Of a stretch of 14,779 nucleotides of DNA, positions 7,416-13,462 are shown piece after piece. The stretch comes from Ktedonobacter sp. 13_1_20CM_4_53_11 (GTDB taxonomy: Bacteria; Chloroflexota; Ktedonobacteria; Ktedonobacterales; Ktedonobacteraceae), in assembly GCA_001919995.1 (NCBI GenBank), contig MNIY01000086.1:1-14779 (forward strand), given 5' to 3'. The notes under the pieces are model-generated. The model had not been told where the DNA came from. It searched no databases and was given only the letters and a program-made list of their open reading frames with translations. A program made the translations under genes and the position numbers. Position 1 is the stretch's first letter. Every line of letters starts with the position of its first letter.

Positions 7416-7444
7416 AGTCTACCCCAAATCCACCTAATATGCAA
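7416..7444 (-). promoter_or_regulatory. putative promoter of the DUF402 gene
   Basis: Reading the minus strand, TTGCAT (7444-7439) and TAGACT (7421-7416) are 17 bases apart, placing a start near 7409, about 30 bases before the ATG. Both boxes are imperfect. The -35 overlaps a small inverted repeat (TGCAA 7440-7444, TTGCA 7449-7453). Confidence 0.35.
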
Positions 7445-7465
7445 TATTTTGCAAAGAGGAAGTGA

Positions 7466-7861
7466 TTAGATCGTATCGCCTACATGCTTTGATTCGATGA
7501 GCTCCAAAAGCGTTTTCATTGGAAAGGGCTTCTGTAAGACCTGAACATCGGGGAAGCGCTCACGAATCTGCTCTAATTGATGCTGGCTTGCTGCTGATAC
7601 AACAATAATTGGGAGTGTTTCAGGAGGTATGTTCTGCCGAATGGAGTTGATCACTGCCAGACCTGAGAGTGTACCTGGTAGTAAGATGTCAACGATCACC
7701 AGATCATATGGTAATGGGGTTTCAGCACTCTGTTCTGCCAGGAGCTCGTCCAGGAGAGACAATCCAACGGTGTGAGTAGAGACAGTGTGTCCAGACAATT
7801 GTAGCACGGTTGTAAGGTATTCGTGTATCGCACTGTTGTCTTCGAGCAGTCCAATCCTCAT
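7466..7861 (-). CDS. stand-alone receiver-domain response regulator
   Basis: A 131-aa protein that is one CheY-like receiver and nothing else. Acidic pocket residues Glu7-Asp8 sit in LLEDN, the phosphoacceptor is Asp58 in VIVDILLPG, the switch Ser89 is in VVSAAS, and Lys111 is in QKPFP. It should accept phosphate from a histidine kinase and pass the signal by protein contact, since there is no DNA-binding or enzyme domain. No kinase gene is in the window. The start at 7861 is set by the receiver N-terminus and a GGAAAAG ribosome site. A longer frame to 7972 would run through the strong promoter at 7910-7938. Promoter region repeats suggest specific regulation. Confidence 0.88.
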   Translation of the reverse strand: MRIGLLEDNSAIHEYLTTVLQLSGHTVSTHTVGLSLLDELLAEQSAETPLPYDLVIVDILLPGTLSGLAVINSIRQNIPPETLPIIVVSAASQHQLEQIRERFPDVQVLQKPFPMKTLLELIESKHVGDTI

Positions 7862-7962
7862 GGTGTTTCTTTTCCTGTCCAGAGTAGTACTGAAAAATAG
7901 AACAGTTTTATTATAAGGGATGGGTGTTTTATCGTCAATGAAACACCAGAATGGGAAACACT
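7862..7962. repeat. four GAAACAC-type boxes around the response-regulator promoter
   Basis: The core AAACAC occurs four times in 101 bases: reversed at 7862-7869 (GGTGTTTC, against the ATG) and 7923-7930 (GGTGTTTT), forward at 7940-7947 (GAAACACC) and 7955-7962 (GAAACACT). The second and third form an inverted repeat centred on the -35 box; the third and fourth are direct repeats 15 bases apart. This is operator-like. Confidence 0.5.
7910..7938 (-). promoter_or_regulatory. strong sigma-70 type promoter of the response regulator
   Basis: On the minus strand TTGACG (7938-7933) and TATAAT (7915-7910) are separated by exactly 17 bases; five of six and six of six positions match consensus. Transcription would begin near 7903, giving a 42-base leader. 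This argues against translation from further upstream. Confidence 0.8.
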
Positions 7963-8014
7963 TCTTACCCATTTAGGTATTCAAAAGATGTTGAGAGTAG
8001 GTACCCCTGGCTTG

Positions 8015-8023
8015 TGCTATACT
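8015..8023 (+). promoter_or_regulatory. extended -10 promoter of serS, likely leaderless start
   Basis: TGC-TATACT fits an extended -10 element (TGN-TATAAT type). The expected start, about 7 bases past the hexamer, falls on the A of the serS ATG at 8030. No Shine-Dalgarno site precedes that ATG. No well-spaced -35 is seen, as is usual for extended -10 promoters. Confidence 0.5.
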
Positions 8024-8029
8024 GTGATC

Positions 8030-9301
8030 ATGTTGAGCCTTGATTTTATTCGCCAAAATCCCCAAGTTGTCCGAGAGGGTTTATCTCGGCGTCGTGATCC
8101 TCAAAGCATCGATGAACTGTTGCGCCTGGCTGAACTGAAGCGCGGCCTCGTCACACGTTGCGATGGTCTCTATACTGCCTTGAAACCATTGAAAGAGACA
8201 GTGCGGGTAGCTCCCGTCGAACGACGCGCTGAACTGAGCAAGCAGGTCAAAGCTATTACGCAGGATATACGTCAGCTTGAGCTACAAATTATCGATATCG
8301 ATACGCGCCTTCAACCACTACTACTCAGCTTGCCAAATATCCCTCACCCGAGCGTAAAGGAGGGTGACGGCGAATCTACATCCGGAGATTATGAAGTAAG
8401 GCGCTGGGGAGAACCTGTTTCTCTTGAATTCGAAGCAAAACCGCACTGGGAACTTGGCGAACGACTGGGCATGATTGATTTCGAAGCCGGGACAAAGATC
8501 TCTGGCAGCCGTTTCATCAGCTTGAAAGGAGCAGGGGCGCGCCTTGAACGTGCTCTGATCTCTTTTATGCTCGATATGCATACGCGCGAACATGGATACA
8601 TCGAAATCCTGCCACCGTTCCTCGTTAAGCGTTCAGCGATGATTGGAGCAGGTCAGTTGCCAAAATTTGAGGACCAGGCGTATGCATGTACGGAAGATGA
8701 ACTGTATCTCAATCCTACCGCTGAGGTGCCGCTGGTGGAAGTACATAGTGACTCGATATTACCCATGGGCGCGCTCCCGATTCGCTATGTAGCCTGGACC
8801 ACCGCCTTCCGGCGGGAGGCAGGGTCAGCTTCACGGCAGACACGCGGATTGCTGCGATTGCACCAGTTCAACAAAGTTGAGCTTTTTCAAATTGTCGCGC
8901 CCCAGGATTCATATACGGTTTTGGACCAGGTGCTGGGGCATGCAGAAGCTGTTCTACGTGATTTGGAGCTACCCTATCGTGTAGTAACACTTGGTGCTCC
9001 CAATCTACCTTTCGCCGCCGCGAAGACGTTTGATCTGGAGGTCTGGATGCCGGGCCAGGGCCGTTATGTGGAGATCTCTTCGGTGAGTAACTGCGAAACC
9101 TTCCAGGCAAGGCGCACCAATATCAAATATCGCCCAACCAGTGGTGGCCGTGTCGAGTTCGTACACACATTAAATGGATCAGGCCTGGCGGTTGGGCGGA
9201 CGATGGCTGCCATTCTAGAGATATATCAACAAGCAGATGGCACTGTCATTATCCCAAAAGTCCTACGTCCCTACATGGGGGCATCGGCGCTCTCTTTCTA
9301 G
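8030..9301 (+). CDS. serS: seryl-tRNA synthetase
   Basis: A 423-aa class II synthetase that charges tRNA-Ser with serine. The N-terminal coiled-coil arm (about 1-105), which grips the long variable arm of tRNA-Ser, is followed by the catalytic core. Motif 1 lies around MLDMHTREHGYIEILPP, motif 2 is FRREAGSASRQTRG (260-273), the serine-site stretch is EISSVSNCETFQARR (348-362), and motif 3 is GLAVGRTMAAILEIYQ (385-400). The start at 8030 gives the standard MLxLxFIRQNP N-terminus. An ATG at 7988 is in frame but would place the -10 box inside the gene. Its cognate tRNA-Ser(UGA) lies 119 bases downstream. Two small hairpins follow the stop but without T-runs, so readthrough toward the tRNA is possible. 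Confidence 0.96.
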   Translation: MLSLDFIRQNPQVVREGLSRRRDPQSIDELLRLAELKRGLVTRCDGLYTALKPLKETVRVAPVERRAELSKQVKAITQDIRQLELQIIDIDTRLQPLLLSLPNIPHPSVKEGDGESTSGDYEVRRWGEPVSLEFEAKPHWELGERLGMIDFEAGTKISGSRFISLKGAGARLERALISFMLDMHTREHGYIEILPPFLVKRSAMIGAGQLPKFEDQAYACTEDELYLNPTAEVPLVEVHSDSILPMGALPIRYVAWTTAFRREAGSASRQTRGLLRLHQFNKVELFQIVAPQDSYTVLDQVLGHAEAVLRDLELPYRVVTLGAPNLPFAAAKTFDLEVWMPGQGRYVEISSVSNCETFQARRTNIKYRPTSGGRVEFVHTLNGSGLAVGRTMAAILEIYQQADGTVIIPKVLRPYMGASALSF

Positions 9302-9420
9302 CTTGAAAAAGCCCCGAGGGATGGCTTGAAAGACGGCTATTGGCAGAAATAAGCCGTATTAAGGGGATATTTTCATGGGAACCTTCCATTTTGGACAAGT
9401 CATGTGGTAAACTAATGCAC

Positions 9421-9504
9421 GGAGGGATGGCAGAGTGGTCTATTGCGGCTGTCTTGAAAACAGCTGGGTTAACAGCCCCAGGGGTTCGAATCCCTTTCCC
9501 TCCG
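9421..9504 (+). tRNA. tRNA-Ser (anticodon UGA)
   Basis: The acceptor arms GGAGGGA (9421-9427) and TCCCTCC (9497-9503) pair fully, with discriminator G at 9504. The anticodon stem GCTGT/ACAGC (9448-9452, 9460-9464) encloses the loop CTTGAAA, giving anticodon TGA at 9455-9457. The long variable arm (9465-9479) and the discriminator G are typical of serine tRNAs. The T loop TTCGAAT (9485-9491) is standard. CCA is not encoded. A TGG-TAAACT extended -10 like site at 9405-9413 may give it its own promoter. Confidence 0.95.
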
Positions 9505-9506
9505 CT

Positions 9507-9530
9507 AAAAAAGGCAATGAAGCCTTTTTT
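9507..9530 (+). terminator. terminator of tRNA-Ser
   Basis: AAAAAAGGC (9507-9515) pairs perfectly with GCCTTTTTT (9522-9530) over a 6-base loop, the T-run ending the stem. It begins 2 bases after the tRNA. A second weaker inverted repeat (9544-9552 with 9561-9569) follows. Confidence 0.85.
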
Positions 9531-9602
9531 ATTTAATGATCAGTATGCTCTAGAAAAATGTAGAGTATAGTGATTGTAAGGGCCCCCGCGTAAACAGTAA
9601 TG

Positions 9603-9639
9603 TTGACAGTGTCCGTTAACTTCGTGAAGCTTCGTAAAG
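9603..9639 (+). promoter_or_regulatory. TTGACA and tandem 10-base repeat in the DUF4388 gene leader
   Basis: The 250-base gap before the DUF4388 gene holds a perfect TTGACA (9603-9608) and, 12 bases on, the tandem repeat CTTCGTGAAG-CTTCGTAAAG (9620-9639; 9 of 10 identical, about one helical turn apart). No good -10 follows at 16-18 bases, so a promoter is not secure. The repeat could be a binding site for an activator that compensates for a poor -10. Confidence 0.3.
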
Positions 9640-9780
9640 AGGCCTGGTAAATTAAGTCGACGTATATTTGTAGTGCAACATTTCGTAGTGGACTCTGAAC
9701 CGGTTGTACTATCTCGAAAGGGTGGGGGACGGGATGTGCACTGGTATGAAGAGCCGTTTTTGGACGGGTGGTGAATTATT

Positions 9781-11061
9781 GTGTCACATATAGGGCAGTT
9801 AGAGCAACTCAACCTGCCGTTGGTCTTACAGGGAATTGAGACTTATGCGAAAACAGGGTTGCTCGTGGTTAAAAAAGAAGGACGGTGGGTAGAACTCTAT
9901 TTTAGAGATGGCCGTTTGATGTGTATTGGCCCGGCACGACCCAATTCGACGCTGAGCGATCGCCTTCTACAAGCGGGTGTTATTTCGGCTAAAGCTTTGC
10001 AAGATACACTCACAGCGGTGGGTGACGTTCAACCAGGTGAGACGCGCATAGCTTTAACGCTTATGGATCTGGGGCACATGAGCCATGAGAGTTTACGTGC
10101 CTGGGCAACAGAAGAAGCGCGTGAGGTAATAAAGGTACTCCTCACATGGCAGAGCGGCGAAATCTATTTTGAAGATGGAACGCAACCTCCTGCCGACCGT
10201 CTCCTCGTTGCGCTTGCTCCTGCTACGTTGTTCCCTCCTCCGCCAACAGCAGCGCCTGCACAACGTCAGCGAGACGAAGGGATTGAAGCTTCACTGCAAA
10301 GCACAAAAGAAAAGCGTGAAGTGAAGGCTTCTGCTCAGCCCGCTTCGCTGCTTAGTGCTGCCCAGCTAGTTACTGAACCACCGCCAGTTGTCCCTTCGCC
10401 TCCTTCACCTGCACCATCCTTTTCTACGGTGGATATATTCAGCGATACTAATGCACACGCTTTACCGCTCACACCTCCAGTACGTGTCGATCAACCTCTA
10501 CCTCCAATGCGCATCGATACTTCCTTTATGAGACCTGAAATGGTATTGATACCACTGGATCTTTCTGCTTTGCGTGGGCGAAACCCGCAGTTGCAGATTA
10601 CGCCTGAGCAATGGCGTGTACTGACGCGCGTTGATGGTCGCACTTCATTGCAGGCCGCTTGTCAGGAATTGGGTGTGCCAGCCGATCTTCTATGTCAGGT
10701 AGCTGGTGAACTGATAGCCCTTGGCCTGGTGCAAGTCACAATTCCCCCCTCGCCTGTAAACAAGTTTACACCGGGTCTCATGGCTCCTGGCTCGAATAAT
10801 GGCTATCCTTTTCAAGGGTATGTACCACAAGCTCAACAGCCCCCGGTTACCGTTACTCCCACGACTGAAGCTTTGCCACCAACCTTTGGTTCATCTGTCC
10901 CTTTTGAGACGATGTCACAATGGGGCAATGGGGGCAATGGCGCTACCTTTGTTCCTGGTCGTGGTTGGGTTGCCAATCCACAGCCTTTGCAGCCTCTCCA
11001 GTCAGCTCCTCCTACGAATGCAACTAGTGGTGCCTATGCTCCTGTAGGTAGTGGGCGTTAG
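9781..11061 (+). CDS. DUF4388 domain protein with proline-rich linker and second helical domain
   Basis: A 426-aa predicted cytosolic protein. The N-terminal part (about 1-150) matches DUF4388, the domain first noted in PatA-like signalling proteins: TGLLVVKKEGRWVELYFRDGRLMCI followed by a helical section with LSDRLLQAGVIS and the closing GEIYFEDG. A proline-rich, low-complexity linker (about 152-265) leads to a compact helical domain (about 270-340, QWRVLTRVDGRTSLQAACQELG through ALGLVQV) that resembles a winged helix. The tail (346-426) is rich in P, Q, G and N. The start is GTG at 9781, with GGTGGTGA just upstream. DUF4388 proteins commonly occur with roadblock or MglA signalling, and such genes lie 5 kb away here; a link is inferred. 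A bidirectional terminator follows. Confidence 0.75.
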   Translation: MSHIGQLEQLNLPLVLQGIETYAKTGLLVVKKEGRWVELYFRDGRLMCIGPARPNSTLSDRLLQAGVISAKALQDTLTAVGDVQPGETRIALTLMDLGHMSHESLRAWATEEAREVIKVLLTWQSGEIYFEDGTQPPADRLLVALAPATLFPPPPTAAPAQRQRDEGIEASLQSTKEKREVKASAQPASLLSAAQLVTEPPPVVPSPPSPAPSFSTVDIFSDTNAHALPLTPPVRVDQPLPPMRIDTSFMRPEMVLIPLDLSALRGRNPQLQITPEQWRVLTRVDGRTSLQAACQELGVPADLLCQVAGELIALGLVQVTIPPSPVNKFTPGLMAPGSNNGYPFQGYVPQAQQPPVTVTPTTEALPPTFGSSVPFETMSQWGNGGNGATFVPGRGWVANPQPLQPLQSAPPTNATSGAYAPVGSGR

Positions 11062-11082
11062 TCGCTCTGCGAGTTTACAAAA

Positions 11083-11115
11083 AAGGGCGTCCGGAAAGCA
11101 TTTCTGGACGCCCTT
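11083..11115. terminator. bidirectional terminator between the DUF4388 gene and moeA
   Basis: A near-perfect 15-bp stem (11083-11097 with 11101-11115, one G-T pair) with GGGCGTCC and GGACGCCC as its core. Read on the minus strand it ends in TTTTTT, making a strong moeA terminator. On the plus strand it is followed by the weaker TTCCTTTTCC. Confidence 0.9.
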
Positions 11116-11125
11116 CCTTTTCCAA

Positions 11126-12346
11126 CTACTCCTCTGGCCAATCCAGCATCATCGCTTTAGCTGTATCTCCGGGACGCACTTCTACCCCACCTTCAGGCAC
11201 AATCACCAGTGCATTGGCATTCAGTAGAGATGTCATGATATTCGAGCCTTGATTGCCGGTAGTGTGGGCAACAAAGTGGCCATCGCGCCATTCAACGCGC
11301 GCTCGCACATAGTGGCGACGCATAGCACGGTCACTTACACCATCTTCAACGATCACATCGACCTGGGGACGTACCAGGCGTGTGTGCCCCATCATCTTGC
11401 GTATTACCGGACGGCCAAAAAGCTCGAAAGTCACTGCCGCTGAAACAGGGTTGCCAGGGAGCCCCAATAACGGTACACCACCAATGTGTCCAAATGCGAC
11501 GGGTTTGCCTGGTCGCATATTGATGCGCCAGAAGTTGATCTGTCCCTGCTCCGCCATAATATTTTTCACCAGGTCGAAATCTCCCACTGAGACTCCACCT
11601 GAAGTAATAATAAGATTATATCGAACGGCCTCAGTAAACTTCTCGCGCAGGCTCTCCACTGTATCGTGGGCAACGCCTAAGCGATGAGGAACCGCACCCG
11701 CTTGCCGTACCGCCGCCTCGAGGAGGTAACTATTGCTGTTGCGAATTTTCCCTGGTCTCAAGGGCTCGTCTACGTCTATCACTTCATCCCCTGTCCCAAG
11801 GATAGCTACATGTGGTTGCTGTATGACCGGGATAGTTGGCCATCCCAGGGTAGCCAGCACACCAATCTCCCATGGGCCAACCTCGCTGCCTTGCCGTAAC
11901 ACGGTTTGCCCTCGCCGCATATCTTCACCCGCCGGGCGAATGTTGTTCCCTGGAGGTACCGCTTCTAAGATCTCTACCCATTCACTATCCGGTCCTTCAG
12001 AACGGGTCAGCTCGACCTGTATGACGCTATCAGCTCCAGGTGGCAAAGGCGCTCCTGTCATGATGCGCATGGTTGTACCTTCTTCAACCGCGTGATCCGC
12101 CACATAGCCGGCTGCCACTCCCCCCGTGATGCGCAGGCGAGAAGGCTGTCCATGTTGTGGCTGGCTGTCATGGCTAAGCAGCGCAAAACCATCCATGGCT
12201 GAATTGGCGAACGGCGGTATATCCTCTTGTGCCACGATATCCTGGGCAAGTACCAGCCCGCAAGCTTCTGAGAGTGGTACCTGCATGGCGTTGAGGGGCG
12301 TAATTTCGGCAAGTATGCGTGCCAGGGCTTCTTCGACGCTAATCAT
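11126..12346 (-). CDS. moeA: molybdopterin molybdenumtransferase
   Basis: MoeA (406 aa) inserts molybdate into adenylated molybdopterin to finish the molybdenum cofactor, in the cytosol. Visible signatures are SAMDGFAL (49-56), GDEVI with PGKIRNSNS (187-206), SGGVSVGDFD (249-258), MRPGKPVAFG (277-286) and LPGNPVSAAVTFELF (296-310), followed by the C-terminal domain IV from about 325. Length matches the family. The start at 12346 has GGGAGG about 10 bases upstream and gives the usual MISVEEAL N-terminus; a longer frame to 12502 would overlap the tRNA-Glu gene. No other cofactor gene is nearby, so it is an isolated moeA. Expression may come from the tRNA-Glu promoter through an intervening hairpin. 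Confidence 0.95.
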   Translation of the reverse strand: MISVEEALARILAEITPLNAMQVPLSEACGLVLAQDIVAQEDIPPFANSAMDGFALLSHDSQPQHGQPSRLRITGGVAAGYVADHAVEEGTTMRIMTGAPLPPGADSVIQVELTRSEGPDSEWVEILEAVPPGNNIRPAGEDMRRGQTVLRQGSEVGPWEIGVLATLGWPTIPVIQQPHVAILGTGDEVIDVDEPLRPGKIRNSNSYLLEAAVRQAGAVPHRLGVAHDTVESLREKFTEAVRYNLIITSGGVSVGDFDLVKNIMAEQGQINFWRINMRPGKPVAFGHIGGVPLLGLPGNPVSAAVTFELFGRPVIRKMMGHTRLVRPQVDVIVEDGVSDRAMRRHYVRARVEWRDGHFVAHTTGNQGSNIMTSLLNANALVIVPEGGVEVRPGDTAKAMMLDWPEE

Positions 12347-12361
12347 AAATGTGTAGCCTCC

Positions 12362-12379
12362 CTCTTCTCCTCCGAAGAG
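12362..12379 (-). promoter_or_regulatory. hairpin presenting a GGAGGA loop before moeA
   Basis: Read on the minus strand, CTCTTC and GAAGAG form a 6-bp stem whose 6-base loop is GGAGGA, a Shine-Dalgarno-like sequence. The real ribosome site (GGGAGG) follows a few bases later. This could be a ribosome standby or decoy site. Confidence 0.3.
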
Positions 12380-12389
12380 ATAGATACAA

Positions 12390-12431
12390 ACAAGCCTGGC
12401 ACACCAAAATAAGCAGGAATGCCAGGCTTGT
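12390..12431 (-). terminator. 12-bp perfect stem between tRNA-Glu and moeA
   Basis: TGCCAGGCTTGT (12420-12431) and ACAAGCCTGGCA (12390-12401) are exact reverse complements around an 18-base loop. It starts 12 bases past the tRNA. Read on the minus strand it is followed only by TTTGTATC, a poor T-run, so it may be a leaky terminator, a processing structure or an attenuator for moeA. Confidence 0.55.
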
Positions 12432-12442
12432 CTGAAAATAAG

Positions 12443-12516
12443 TACCTCGTACGGGAGTCGAACCCGTGATCTCCGCCTTGAAAGGGCGGCGTCCTTGGCC
12501 ACTAGACGAACGAGGC
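12443..12516 (-). tRNA. tRNA-Glu (anticodon UUC)
   Basis: Read on the minus strand, acceptor GCCTCGT pairs with ACGAGGT (position 1 to 72 is G-U) and the discriminator is A. The anticodon stem CCGCC/GGCGG encloses CTTTCAA, giving anticodon TTC. The D arm CGTCTAGTGG and T arm with TTCGACT are standard for glutamate tRNAs. CCA is not encoded. G1-U72 with A73 also occurs in cyanobacterial and plastid tRNA-Glu, so it is not a defect. Confidence 0.95.
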
Positions 12517-12534
12517 TTGTATATCACAGCCTGG

Positions 12535-12563
12535 ATTGTACCTTAATGTTGGTGCTTTGTCAA
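12535..12563 (-). promoter_or_regulatory. promoter of tRNA-Glu
   Basis: On the minus strand TTGACA (12563-12558) and TACAAT (12540-12535) are 17 bases apart, nearly full consensus. The start would be near 12528, about 12 bases before the mature tRNA. Confidence 0.85.
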
Positions 12564-12578
12564 GAAAAAATTGCTGAG

Positions 12579-13439
12579 TTACTCCTCTTCATCTTCATTT
12601 GGTTGCTGCAACGGTTTCATTGCCTCCGGTGTACGCCCCTGGGACGGGTGTATCCATGACTTCACTCTCAAATAGAGGGCCATGATCCCCCCAAACCAGA
12701 GTCCTCCATACAGGTAGCCTGCCATCACGTCACTGGGCCAGTGCGCACCGAGATAGACGCGCGAAGGTCCAACGAAGGCAATCAATGCGATGCAGATGGC
12801 AATCAAGATGTTTCTCAGTCTCCCGGAACGCCAGTTGGTCGCCAGTAGATAGCTCAACAGGCCGAATAAGTTTATGTAGTGCATAACATGACCACTGGGA
12901 AAACTCGGCTCGTTGATCACGCGCGCAACTGTCACCAGTTCATTAGTGGGTCGTGGGCGTTTGATGAGACGCTTTACCAGCGCATTGAGGAGATGGGAAG
13001 AGCTGGTCAACAGAATAAAAAAAGCCTCTAAGCGGAAGCGTAGCGCCCAGAATATAGCAGCAAAACTGATGGAAAGAGGAATAGAGAGCTTGGGGAAGCC
13101 TATCTCTGAAATACCAAGCATAAACTTGCGTACCAACGGATTTTTGCGCTTTTGTAGTATCTTCGTGATCACCATATCGCCGGGGAAAAATTGTGTGCGT
13201 TGTGCAATCCACGAAAGCATTACTGCGCCTGATAGGAGCCAGAGATAAAATGCCAGGAACATGGTGCCGCGCGAAACCGCTTTTCGGCCTGAGAACGAGG
13301 TCTGCGCCGCGATATGTTGTGCCTCCGTCATCACAGGTTTGACATTCTGTTCCACTGTGGCTGCAAGCTGTGGTAGTCCCTGGTTATAAATGGATGAAAT
13401 ATCACTGTTATTACCTTGTCGGGTTGTTTTTGCAGGCAT
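12579..13439 (-). CDS. PAP2 family membrane phosphatase
   Basis: A 286-aa membrane phosphatase of the PAP2 (type 2 phosphatidic acid phosphatase) superfamily. A polar N-terminal region of about 55 residues precedes about six membrane segments. The three catalytic blocks are complete: K156-x6-R163P164, PSGH at 181-184 and S226R227-x5-H233-x3-D237. It should remove phosphate from a lipid such as phosphatidic acid or undecaprenyl pyrophosphate at the outer membrane face. The tail is acidic (EDEEE). ATG 13439 is chosen because AAAGGTG precedes it at normal spacing; a GTG 3 codons earlier is less likely. The lipid kinase gene ends 23 bases upstream on the same strand, implying an operon. Confidence 0.9.
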   Translation of the reverse strand: MPAKTTRQGNNSDISSIYNQGLPQLAATVEQNVKPVMTEAQHIAAQTSFSGRKAVSRGTMFLAFYLWLLSGAVMLSWIAQRTQFFPGDMVITKILQKRKNPLVRKFMLGISEIGFPKLSIPLSISFAAIFWALRFRLEAFFILLTSSSHLLNALVKRLIKRPRPTNELVTVARVINEPSFPSGHVMHYINLFGLLSYLLATNWRSGRLRNILIAICIALIAFVGPSRVYLGAHWPSDVMAGYLYGGLWFGGIMALYLRVKSWIHPSQGRTPEAMKPLQQPNEDEEE

Positions 13440-13462
13440 AGAGCACACCTTTCTTGTAGCTG

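Noticed and set aside
7862..7972. N-terminal extension of the response regulator
   Set aside because: It reads through a near-consensus promoter (7910-7938), and the receiver fold begins at the ATG at 7861.
9309..9357. Hairpins after serS (9309-9327 and 9332-9357) as terminators
   Set aside because: The stems are only 5-6 bp and neither is followed by a T-run. They are mentioned only as weak structure.
12347..12502. N-terminal extension of moeA by 52 codons
   Set aside because: It overlaps the tRNA-Glu gene and the hairpin. MoeA proteins begin at the MISVEEAL segment, which has its own ribosome site.
12558..12590. T-rich stretch after the PAP2 gene as an intrinsic terminator
   Set aside because: The T-run is present but the stem is only about 3 bp (GAG-TAA-CTC), and it abuts the tRNA-Glu -35 box.
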